A stretch of DNA of 64,000 bases. It comes from Hetaerina americana (taxonomy: Eukaryota; Arthropoda; Insecta; Odonata; Calopterygidae). Position 1 is the stretch's first letter. The number at the start of each line of letters is the position of its first letter. The stretch lies in NCBI GenBank assembly GCA_022747635.1, contig JAKTNV010000005.1, forward strand, positions 48,203,013 to 48,267,012, written 5' to 3'. Position numbers and translations under genes: made by a program. Under the pieces are notes generated by a model that saw nothing but the letters and a program-made list of their open reading frames with translations, did not search any database and had not been told where the DNA came from. Shown here one piece after another: positions 23,946 to 36,660 of this stretch.

Positions 23946-25949
23946 GTCATGTTGTCTTTATACAAGATCTCTTGTATATACCACCTTAACACTCCGGTGT
24001 GGTATAAACGCATATTTAGCTAGATGAAATATATTTACACTAAAATATTTTGCACAATGTATCTAGCTGTCGAATGGTAGCCTAGGAAAATTGCTTGCAC
24101 TTTTGATTAAATATGCCATCCATAGCAGTTTCGTGGCAGAATATAGGTATTAGCTACCCATGCGTATGAAGACTACCACAAGCCATCACAGTAAAAACAG
24201 TTATTTGGCTATACAATTTCAGGTCTCGTTGTCATAATGCAGCAAACTTAATATTAATATTCCACGAGCATAGATAATATATATATGACAAGACAGGGGA
24301 CGACTATATATTGAGCTTAAATATTTTCGTTTCTTATTTCACCTCCTATTCGCAGTAAAAACCTAAAAAAGGAAAGTTTTAAAAACCTTGAGGTTTTTAA
24401 AACCTTGCTAGTATAGTCACATAGAGGTTTAGGAGAGAATTAGGAGTTTGGAATTTTTTTATAGGAGAAAACTAATTTTGCTGCTGATAATTGTGAACTA
24501 ATTTAAAAAAGAATATATTGACCCTATTATAATAAAAGTATTCAGTGAACTCTATTAAAGAAAGAAAATTTATATTGCATGAAAAAGTGTTTGAGTAATC
24601 CTTGAACTTGTTTATTTCTCCTTCGAATCCAAATACTCTAATGCATTAGCGTTTGATCGTTGTTTAAATGAAATGTAACTCTAAAGTCATAATAAATAAA
24701 CTCCTTTCCTCTTTCGGTGAGTGAAACAAATTTCTCTTCATCATTCTTCTCCGAAGCACTGCGTGATTGCCATAAAACAAGGAGATAAACTAGTACATCC
24801 ACTCAGACTGAAAAACTGTTAGAATTAACATTTTGATAGAAGCAGTCTCCGCATCATTGTTTCACGTTTCTCCTCACCTTTGCCCTTTTGCGGGCAGCCA
24901 CTCCTCCTATCGTAGATGTGAATATATAGTAAGTCCCGTCAAGGACTTTCACATCCCATCATCCCAAAAAGACTTCCGTAATGGAGTCTCAGCAAAGAGA
25001 GAAAGATAGCGCATCCTAAATCCTCATCTGCGAAGAGGAAGAGCATCTTTCTCCCAAGAGAGTTTTGCAACGGAGAGAGAGAGAGAGAGAGATGGAGCAA
25101 GGAGAGAGGGAGAAACATGTGTGGACGGAGAAGAAGAAGAAATGTAAGGAGAACCAAGGAAAGAACGACGAGGAGTTGCCTTGGAAGAGGGCGGCAAGAT
25201 GATGTAAGGGGATGAGGACACGAGAAGACTGGAGCAAGAGGGTTTAGAGCCAACGGTGGGGATGAGGAGTTAGGGGGAAAGGAACGAGAGAGTGAGAGAC
25301 ATGCGGAGCTGAAACGTATCGAGAGAAGGCGTGTGTCATATCCATATTCGAACAGGCACATCTGCACTCTGTTCTCTGAAGGAGCCCCCCAGGGTCAATT
25401 TTATCTAGCTTTTTTATTTCGGAATTTTGGTTTCCTTCGTCTCACACCCTTTCTCGATCTCCTTCCTTTGCTTCGTTTACATACCCACATACACAGACGT
25501 ACAAAGATATTTACGCATTATTTTTCTGCTTTCGATATGATCCATTTCTCTGCTCCTTAAGTCATTTTTTGCGATTTTTAGAACCCCGTGGGCTTTACCG
25601 TACGGTTGATCTCCTGACATTTCATCCATATTGACCAAATATTAAAGGTGTAATTTCTTTAATTCGTGAGTTGATTAACTTAATTCTAATGCATTAGAGC
25701 ATATATTCGCACAGTTGGTTCTCATTTTTATTCATTATATCTTCAAATCTATTAATAAGACTAACAAAACATAGATTATTATATATATTATTTTAGAAAC
25801 ATGAACGTTTGGTTGAAATAATATGAAAGTTCATAAACAATGTGCAAAACATATATGTATATACGAGTACAAGACCCCCTCCATCTCTTATAAAACCAGA
25901 TTCAGAAAAATAATATAAGAATCGAATAAAGTTCCAGGATTTAAATAAT

Positions 25950-25950
<1 letters not shown>
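23946..25950. other. A+T-rich DNA with a purine-rich island, no gene seen
   Basis: About 23946-24900 and 25560-25950 are A+T-rich and unremarkable. A 26-bp perfect palindrome lies at 24377-24402 (arms TTTTAAAAACCT and AGGTTTTTAAAA). The GA-rich block at 24905-25330 is listed separately. Confidence 0.5.
24905..25330. other. GA-rich island
   Basis: The plus strand is strongly purine-biased with a (GA)n run at 25072-25092. The minus strand has frames of 65 to 142 codons translating to Ser/Leu/Pro-rich low-complexity sequence, as expected from a pyrimidine-rich strand. No domain is seen. This island is similar in character to the G+C blocks at 28, 35, 51 and 54 kb. Confidence 0.5.
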
Positions 25951-26015
<65 letters not shown>

Positions 26016-26034
26016 CATAAATATATATATTTTT
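25951..26034. repeat. (TA)n microsatellite abutting a LINE-A 3' end
   Basis: An alternating TA tract with ACAT and ATAA interruptions, ending in TTTTT directly against the LINE-A terminus AAGGTAATCTACCGG. In LINE orientation it follows the 3' end, so it may have grown from the element's A-rich tail. Confidence 0.9.
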
Positions 26035-27850
<1,816 letters not shown>

Positions 27851-29990
27851 CGGCACAATTCCATTTTGACAATTGAATGTCCCACTGCCGCACACCCTCA
27901 TTCCATCGTTCGATCAAATCACCAGTTATCCCCTCAATCCACGTAATCCCCTCACTTCATCTTCATTTCCACTGCCTCACTCGCGTTCGGTTTCCCCTCG
28001 CATCACTCTTTTCCACCCACTTTCCAACCTTTCCCTCGTCTGGTATCATTCGGACCATTTCTCAAACGCCGTTCTCTCCCCTCACAACATTTCTTCTCTT
28101 CGGCGACGCACCTAACCCGAGAAAAGTCCGAATTGTTCATGGGGACGCCCCATAAGTTTATAATTACCGGGGCCTTTCTACTAATCGCCCACACCCCGCA
28201 GTAATTTTCTTCCAATCTGAGGGAGCAGATGGGGAGGGAAATCGAAATGAGGAGAGGAGGGTGTTAGTGAGATGGGGGCAGGGGTGTCGAGCGCATGACC
28301 CCCCCCACCCAGCTTTTCTCTCTCCCTCTCTCTCCCGCTGATCTAATCTCTGGGGCGCGGGGGCCAAAATAGGTTTCGGAAAATTCACCTTCACTCGTCG
28401 TATCATTTTTGTCACCGCCTCCGTCTTTTGGCCCGACCCCTCCCAAGAAAAACCTCTCCCTCCCTCACTCGCACAAAATCCCCTCAAACCTCTCCACCCC
28501 CTTCTCCTTCTCTCTCTCTCTCTCTATCCTTCTTTCTCTTACACATCTCGCTACATAACACATTTGTTCCTTCCCCTCAGAGCCCACGCTCCTTCTCGGG
28601 GACAAGAGGAGAGGATGGGGAAGTGGGGGGGGGGGTGTTGGGGGTACGTTGCTCCCATAAGCCCCTAACCAACTCCTTGCTTCGTCGTCTTAGCACGGGA
28701 ATATGGAATGAGGAGGAGGGGGCGTGCTGCTCGCATGTCTGTGCGCGCTCGTGAGAGGGGATTCCTTCCCCTCTCACGAGGTTATGCGTAGGAGGCGTAC
28801 GAAGGAGCCATTTTTGGGCGGAGGGTGAGCGGTGGGGGTTCAAAAGGATGTGTCTCGTCAGAGGGGGTGGGAAGGAGGAAAAGAGCTTAAGGGGTAGTGG
28901 AGGGGAGCGGAATGGGGGGGGGGTGGAGTTGGAGAGATGAAGATCGAGCCGTTGCGGGCGGGGGAGGCGGGTGAGACGCGGTTGGTTGAGAGAGGGGAGG
29001 CGCGGAGATCGGGTGAGCTGGAGTCGGGCGAGAAAGGGTTTCTGGGGATCGAGACCTGGAGGAAGGAGTGTGTGATGAGTCGTGAGTGGGTGTGCGGTAC
29101 CTACTGGAAAGGAGGAAGAAAGAGAATGAGAGTGGGAGAGAGAGGGAGAGAGTGAGAGTTGCTTGCGAGATAGCGGGAGATGTGACGCTTAGTGGTTTTT
29201 GGGATGAGGTGACAAGACAAGGGAAGGAAGGATGTCGTATGCTGCAAAAGAGTGGGCGAAGAAGTTCCCAGACGGAGAAGAATGGGGCAGAAGAGATTTA
29301 CATAAAATAACAAGGGAAATGTACGAGGACGGCACGGGTGGGATTGTAAGGAGAGCGGGGGGTTGAGGAGTGGAGAGCGGGGCGCACTCGTAGGATTGGA
29401 GTGGGGAGAAATTTTCCAGGAAAACTCCCACCCCTATTTCCCCGCCGTCCCCCTGTAACCATCCACTCCCAACCGCTCCCTGCAACCGCGCTGAGGGAGG
29501 GTGAGATAAGATCTGAGAAAATCTTCGAGGCCTCGCGCGTTTACTTGGCCCCGCAAGAAAATTACAAGGCCATAGGCTCGAAAACCCTCTGCAATTATGA
29601 GCGTATTGGGCGTCTCCGTGCACGCTTCTATCATTTTTCTTTGTGCCTCACCCCCATTAAGCGTACCTCTCACGCGTCTGTGCCAGAAGAGCAAAATATG
29701 GGAATCGGTTCGGTTGATTTGACGGAGGGAGGTGAAATTGGAACCCATACAAGTATATACATAAATCTCGTTGTGAGTCACGTATTCAAAAATTTTGCCT
29801 ATGTTTATCGGCGAAAAGAGAGATCCCCTTGTCACGCTCGCAAGACTAAGGAAGCGAACAAGACCCGTCGCGTAATGAGGCGTAAAAAAGGGATTTCCAC
29901 CCATCCTCGAATGTCAAATGGGAATTTCTTTTCCAGTCTTACAACGCAAGGCCAGCTTAAGCTGCTGAGCTCTGAAAGCTGATCCATCTG
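27851..29990. other. G+C-rich, strand-skewed island, unassigned
   Basis: G+C rises sharply against the A+T-rich flanks. About 27870-28570 is pyrimidine-rich on the plus strand, with a (CT)n run near 28505-28530. About 28590-29400 is purine-rich, with G runs at 28627-28637 and 28914-28922. Frames of 60-193 codons exist on both strands, including 29401-29982 plus and 29434-29904 minus over the same DNA, but none has a domain. The block may be a promoter or CpG-island-like element of a gene whose exons are not visible. Alternatively it may be untranslated exon sequence or simply skewed repeat DNA. Confidence 0.45.
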
Positions 29991-30424
29991 TTCCGTCCCC
30001 TGCATGGCGTCAAAATGATTACTCCCAACATATTTTCCGAGACAGCTTCGAAGTTTCAATCGAAAATTCGAACTTCAAATTCCTAATTACATTTTCAGTT
30101 AAAATTTTGGCTTCTTGAAAATGGAAAAAAATGTAGAGAAAACAGTGGAAAAATATACATTATAGAAAAGAAAAATTGCCCCATAATACTTTTCACTGTC
30201 TTTTCGAATTTACCTTTTTGAGATTTCCTTGTCGCTAATAAAGTAAATTACTATGATTTGGTGCTTGAAATTTTTCGATATTATTAAATGAGACAATGAA
30301 ATGCGTTGTGATTCGATACGGAATACTAATTTATGAAAGTATTGATTTTATATAGTGAATCATATATATTTTATCTACTACATATATTTATGTGCCGTAA
30401 GGTGAAATAAAACTATATTTAATT
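29991..30424. other. A+T-rich DNA, no gene seen
   Basis: A short A+T-rich gap between the G+C-rich island and LINE-A copy 4, with no recognisable element. Confidence 0.5.
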
Positions 30425-31642
30425 TATTATTTATATTAAAGGGATAAGGAACATGAAATACACTCGGGATGTATTTGCCTGTTAAGTGGATTTTGAAAAG
30501 GCGTGTATTAGAGTGAGTCAGAAAAAATAATTTGAATATTGCCGAAATTTGGAAACACTGGATTGATAGGAGAGTAATATGAAGCCCGTACATGTACTAA
30601 GATCTAGCTAAGACCAGTGGGGGATGGAGATGGTGGATGGGAAGTGTTAGGAAAAGGTTTAAGGCGGGGATGTCCATTATCACCGGTGCTGTTCATCGTA
30701 TACAAGCTTGTAGCTGGAGGAAATGATTGAAGAGGGGTAGGAAGAATTGGAAATAGGAATGAAAGGCGGCTGGCGTTAGGCAAAGAGGATCTCGCATGGA
30801 GAAGGGAGTTGATGACAGGGACGTTGAGTAAGGATGTTAAGAAAAGACTCGTTAAAACTTTGATATGGAGCGTAATTATGTGTGGCGCGGAAACGTGGTC
30901 ACTGAATCATGATGATAGTTGTAGATTGGAGGCTTTAAGGGTGTGGGTGTGGAGAAGGATGGAGATGAATAAGTAGGCCGAATGGTACACAAACGAGGAA
31001 GCGCTGGGTATGGTGGGGAAGAGAGGATTGTTTGCAAGATATCATGAGATGTCGGAAAAAATTGATGCAGAGCATATTGATTGGCAGTGGGATGTTGAAG
31101 ATTGCGATGAAGGGATGAGTTTTAAGTAAACGAGGAAGGTGCAAGAATTAAAAAGGGAGGAAAAGGATAATAATCTTGTCTGGATAAAGAGTTGAAGGAG
31201 GGGATCGAGATGGTGTGGGGGCTAACGTACTGGCTTCCCACCCTGAGGGCGCGGGTTCAAATCCCGGTGGTGTTGAATATTTTTCAGAGGTATCTTGATC
31301 CCTACTTGAGGTGCTTTGTGGAGGGCACTTTGAGTGAGTACGCCGTCCATCGGATGGGACGTTAAACTGCGGACCCCTTGGCGCCTTTTGTTAAAAGTAG
31401 GCTAATGCCGACGCCGGGTTTCTCTCCACCCTTCATCATTTCCTGTCCATCCCCTATGGCGCAAATGACGTCAGTTGTCGGTCGCCTCCCCTCAAAACTA
31501 CTACTACTAGAGGTGAAAGAGGTATACAGAGACGAAGAGGCACTTCGTGGTAGATTAAGATATTAGGTTTTTTTGTTGGGAGAAACAATAGAAATATTAG
31601 GTTGATATCGCCATCCAAAACCTACCTTAACTGGTAGATTAT
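30425..31642 (+). pseudogene. LINE-A copy 4: internally deleted reverse transcriptase, split by a SINE
   Basis: On the plus strand the start reads RNMKYTRDVFAC, a stop, then VDFEKACIRVSQKK, the A motif of LINE-A. Diverged B-motif sequence lies near 30650-30700. Near 30775 the sequence jumps directly to the post-palm part (EDLAWRRELMTGTLSKDVKK near 30790, then CGAETWSL and VWVWRRMEMNK). The FADD box is therefore deleted. The 3' untranslated region is interrupted by a SINE at 31202-31508. It ends with the family terminus CTACCTTAACTGGTAGATTA at 31622-31641. It is more diverged than copies 3 and 5, so it is probably older. Confidence 0.85.
31202..31508 (+). mobile_element. tRNA-derived SINE, copy 2, nested in LINE-A copy 4
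   Basis: The same family as 14189-14485, here on the plus strand. The head has a B box in GCGGGTTCAAATCCCGGTGG near 31252, whose CGGG/CCCG arms can form a T-arm. The body includes GGGACGTTAAACTGCGGACC, and the end is ACTACTACTACTAG. It is flanked by a 14-bp duplication, AGAGTTGAAGGAGG (31188-31201) and AGAGGTGAAAGAGG (31509-31522), with two mismatches. The duplicated sequence is part of the LINE-A 3' untranslated region, so the SINE arrived after the LINE. Confidence 0.9.
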
Positions 31643-34600
31643 CTATGGTAATAATTTTATGGATGTTCCAATCACTTGCGTAATGCTGAAATAATAGCTA
31701 AAAAAATACGAATAATCAATAATTCATTTCTTGATACTATAAAATTCCCTAATGGGTAAGATATAGGTCAATAACTGAAGATCTACCGATAAAATATATA
31801 GTACGTTCTAGGAATTATATTAACCCTAGTGAAGAGTATCTATATGATTAAAATAAATATATTCTTACTTATTTTAATTATAAACAATTAAAATATTTAA
31901 TATTTCAGTAATCAGTTATTTATGATAGGTTTAAGATTTTATTATTCTATGATTTTTGATTATTTTCTCTTAATAATATGTCCTCTTATCCTTTATTAAA
32001 TAGACATCTTATTCCCTGCTTGCCGTTTCCTGTGTTTCAAAAAAATTATTAATTTGAATTAATTTTTGTCATTACCATGATTGATTTGTTATCAAGTGAT
32101 TTATGCATCGAACATATTCAATAGCAAGCGAATATATACGTATATCCATATTATACATGCTGTTCCTTTCCTGAGATGTTTGAGTCTAGAAAAACCTGAA
32201 TGAATATTATGATAGGCAACATTAAATGTCTTACTAATAACCTAAAAAACAACTTAGTTCTTACATTTTTGATTCACCTCTTACCTTAAATTTTCTCCCT
32301 TGAGAATTTCTTCAACCGGGATCATCGACGTTTTTCACGGTCTTATCTCTTCGTCTCAAAGTATTTCTCCCGTCTCACATATCTGTTCTCTGTTTCGTTT
32401 ATCATATTTCACTTAAATGTAACCCAACCTGATTAGCACACCTTTTCAATACTTTTATACAACCGAATCTACCAAACCTCATTCTTTCATTACTCATCAT
32501 TCAACCGTAAAGTACTTTATGCAGATACTTGTGACCTTATAAACATGCATTGCCATTTTTCTGCTCTACAATCCGTTGTGATTTTGGGTGTTTTCCCATT
32601 ATTGACTCATTTCGGCGGTAAATAACACTAAGCGACTTTTCTGCCTCTAAATTGTTTTTCGCCGCTTAACAGAGTTGACCCAAAATGAGTTGGCAACAGA
32701 GGAGAGGTGAGTCCACGTGGGATACATGCCAGTCTGGAAGTCAACCATATAAAGCGTCCATTGGTATTTGTTTATTATGATGTATTGGTGGTTTTCATGT
32801 CGCCAAAGTAATTGCTATACTGTTTTAATAACCAAAGAGTCGTATAATAAAGTATCTACATCATATATTAGATATTTATGACTTTAAATGTTTGGAGTTT
32901 GAGTAAGTTATATATAAACTCGTGCGTTGTTCCTTTGCTCAAGTTTCAAGCATTTAGTTCGAATATTAGATAATATATGATAATAAATAAATACGGATGC
33001 CAACTCACAGAAGGTAAATATTGAGGACTTGAGGTCACGTTACTTCTTCAATAGTATCGTGAACTTTTCCAAGTAACGCGAAGCCCTTCCACCACGTTAA
33101 TGTTGAACTCCTTATTAACTTTTGCTATAATTGCCAGAAAAATTAGCATAATAATTTCAACTAAGAGGCGAATAATAACTCTATACTTCATAAAAACATT
33201 AAATCAATAATACAGGATTAAAAATGTCCTTTTTAAGCCTCTGTAAATTTTTTCTCTTACATACTGCTAGAATGACAAAGCGCCTCAAGTACAATCACCA
33301 TTTTAAGGGTCAAATAGGAAATGCCCCATTAAGATAAAATAATAACAGTTCTGACGCTCTATAATAGAAATATGTACGTATGCAACATTCATGTGACTTC
33401 AATAAATGAAATAAACCTTAAGTAATAGCAATATATTTCCATAAAAACACGCAAGTTGTACAAGAAGATCCGAACGAGACTTCGCTTAGTTCGAATTAAC
33501 ATGCCCAACTAAAGCTCATTTCAGGCTTGGTAGATTTAATTAATTTTATCTTGTTTCAGAACTAAAAACGAAATACATTCTGCATGATTTAAAACCTACA
33601 TTCGCGAAACATTTTTAAAACTTTTTATGTTCCTGTTTCGTATTACAAAAGATAAAATAAATTTAAGAGTGCGCGCAAACACTTCGCATTTGGATGATGT
33701 TTATCTCAACATTCATACAAGAATACTCTTATCATAACTGTCACGCAAAAAAATAGCATCATTATACAAATAATTTTGAATCATTTGTGTACAAGCTATA
33801 TAGCATAATTGCATGCATATGGACTTTATCGGAGAGGCATTTGAGTCAACCTATCGAAATTTTTCAAAAGCAGAAAAGTAAAATATTTCTTCTAAATATA
33901 ATATTTAGTAAATGACAAGCATGAAAAATAAATATGGATGATATTAGTTGATATCAGATTAGAAAACGGGGAAAAAAGCAGTAATTTCAATCCTCAATGA
34001 AATAAAACACTAAATGATAGAAAATCATATGTTAACGCTTATGATGTTATGTTTTATGGTCGCAAATAAGATTGAATATTTACTTAATATCAACATGATT
34101 TTAGTATACGTAATTTAAGCTGCTTCAGTAAATTTCCCAAATCTTGCAATAAAAACGTTATATTAATTCTATGTCCATACCTGATGAAATTATATGCTTT
34201 CGTATCCAGCTAGAAATTATAATTACTCTTTGATCAATAAAGTATTTTTATCAATTGAATGCTATATTTCGTTTTCTAAACTAATCTATTGAATCATTGT
34301 CTAAATATAGCATGTTAATTAATTTAACATATAATCTCAAGCCTTTAATCTTAGATTTGTTCATTTCCAGAGAGCATTAATATGAACCATTTTTGGCGAT
34401 ACACATTTCATGGCAACATTTAAAATTTTTTAAGCAATTGACTGAATAAAAAACAGGAAATAACAATAGTGAATAAACAACAAATAAAATAATTGATAAC
34501 AATGGTACAGTCAAGGCAACACTCGTGGAAATAGGACTGCAAAATTGAAAAAGTTTTATACAATATGAAAAATATGGAAATAATTTTAAGTAGTTGTTTT

Positions 34601-35040
34601 TAAGCTAGTTAATAGAATGCCAGTGAAAAATAAATAAGTAATTTACAGATAAACTAAAACATTTGCAATGGTATTGATAAATTGGTCAAATGGGAAATCG
34701 AATAATATAAAAAAACATTCTAAAGAGTGGGTAATATTTACGTTGAGTAAAAGTCAAACATGCAGATATCAGCAAACTTTTCAGTGCATCATAATAAAAC
34801 TATTTATTAGTGTTTTGCGTCACCGTTAAAACGTAGGTTCTAGTTGAAATAAGTCGGCTGAAATTGAATGAAATATTTTATTTTGAGAAAGATTGAAAAC
34901 CTTGACTCTAAAAAAGTTAAAAAAACTAGATTTATTTAATGCGTTGATTTTTTATAGAAAAGTACATTAAGGTAACATAATTCGTTTGTTTGGGATAAAC
35001 CTTAAGGCAGCAAATATACGTTGCGTCCAGAAAAATTTAG
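31643..35040. other. A+T-rich intergenic DNA, no gene seen
   Basis: A long, uniformly A+T-rich stretch with dense stops on both strands. I see no element termini, no microsatellite of note and no coding candidate. Confidence 0.6.
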
Positions 35041-36660
35041 CAATTCTGATTTACGGTATCTTCCCTCCCTTTATTATCCCCCGCCTATAATCGTTCAACT
35101 CTTGACTCCAACGTAATCCTCAGGAGCTTCGCTGTCTCTTTGCAGTCCGTTTTCCGCCCTTTTCTCCAAATGGCCGACTTATTTCCCACCCTGGGGGGTC
35201 GAATGAGGGAGCGAAGGGGTGACATTACTCCTCCAAATGACCGTACATCGCAATGACCCCGACAATGCGTCATCGCCCCCTCTTGAGGAAGAGAGAGAAA
35301 GAGAGAGAGACGACGAGGGAGGGAGAGGAGGGAGATGAGGCGTAGGGGTAAAAAAGTTGTTGGCGCGGAACTTATCGCCCTGCGGCACTATGTCATCCTC
35401 ATATCCCGAGTTCCCTAAGCCCCAAACGGATTGTTCTTCAAGGGGGAGGAGAGTGGGAGGAGGGAGGGAGGAGTTTGGAGAGGAGAATCAGTAAGGTCAA
35501 CGGGGAGAGGTTGGGGGGGAATCCGTGGATGGACCAGCAGGAGACGTCGGGTAAGGGGATGGGGAGCCAGCGAGTGAGTGAGTTAGCCAGTGTGTGCACG
35601 TGTGCGTGCATGTGTGCGTGTTCATGTGAGTGTGTGGGTAGGTGTGCGTGTGTTTGCGTGTGCATATGTGTGAGTATGTACATAACCATGTGTGGGCCTG
35701 TGTGATGGAGGGGAGGGAAAATACAGAAAAAAAAACGCAAGCTTCGAACACGGCGCCGCAAAAAACGAACCCGCTATCGTCCGGAGATAGAAAGACTATG
35801 AGGTGGGACGTGGACATATCTCAGCGGTGCTTCGTCGTCCTTTTTATCTGCTCCCGTGATTCCTCTCGTTCCGCCCCTCATCTTCCTTCCTCCCACTCCC
35901 CCCGTGGACCACATCCATACGGCCGGCGCTCCCCACCCAACCAACCACCCTCCTCCCTCCCTCGCTCCCGTACACACCCATAAATGCACACAAACGCCGT
36001 CCACCTTGCACCTCCCGCATCTCCGCCATCCAACTCGATGATCTCCTCGCACCACATCCCTCGACGTCAGCCCCGGGGGCCATTCCATGAAAGGGTTCCC
36101 ATAGAAAGGGGGCAGCCCGTGTTCCGAAACACACGCACACACGAGCACTCATGAGGGCACAGTGCTCTACGCCCACGCTGCTACTAACCGCTATAGGTTT
36201 TAGGGTGAATAATGTGGGGGGTGTGAGGCGTGGTTTTGGAGGGAGGAAGATAAGAGAGCGGGTCGGGAGGTTCCGTGGGGGATGTGGGGTTTAGGGGGAA
36301 ATGGAGGGGTGGAAGGGTTTCTGAGGGTTGGGGAAATTAAGAGGGGTGCGAGATAGATGATGGGGAGTGGGGGTGAGGGAGGGTGGAATGGAGGGGTGTA
36401 AAACGGCGGAAGATGGGGTAAAGAGGGGAGGGGAAGCGTGCGGAGAGAGCGGTGAGGACGAGGGGCTGGGCCAAAATGAGGTGTCCTCTGGTGGATAAAG
36501 GTGGGAAAACTTGAGGAAGACCGAGAGGGCGAGGATGAGAAGCCAAGAATTTCGCAAAAAAAAAGGCTTGTCGTTTCGGAGAAAAGTAGCCTGCGGGCTC
36601 TCATCCATCGTAGGGCGTCCAACCTGGTAATCTATGACTAATCGCGTAATTCTTGCGAAC
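35041..36660. other. G+C-rich, strand-skewed island, unassigned
   Basis: Composition switches abruptly to G+C-rich at about 35050 and back at about 36660. It has GA runs (35287-35311), a degenerate GT tract (35590-35703), a C-rich section (35840-36060) and a G-rich section (36200-36540). Overlapping open frames of 60-140 codons exist on both strands, as expected from skewed composition, and none has a domain. It is comparable to the islands at 27.9, 51.0 and 53.9 kb. Confidence 0.45.
35590..35703. repeat. Degenerate (GT/GC)n alternating tract
   Basis: About 110 bases of mostly alternating purine-pyrimidine sequence (GTGTGTGCACGTGTGCGTGC and similar). Such DNA can adopt Z-form. Cys-Val or Thr-His rich frames across it are repeat artefacts. 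Confidence 0.8.

Noticed and set aside
24939..25367. 142-codon Ser/Leu/Pro-rich frame, minus strand
   Set aside because: It follows from the pyrimidine-rich strand of a GA tract; no motif is present and two other frames are open there as well.
29401..29982. 193-codon frame on the plus strand with a 156-codon frame opposite
   Set aside because: No domain, overlapping frames on both strands of a G+C-rich island, and a length that chance can produce in 64 kb.
31202..31275. tRNA gene
   Set aside because: The T-arm is good but the rest does not fold as a functional tRNA. The segment continues into a repeated body with a target duplication, so it is a SINE head.
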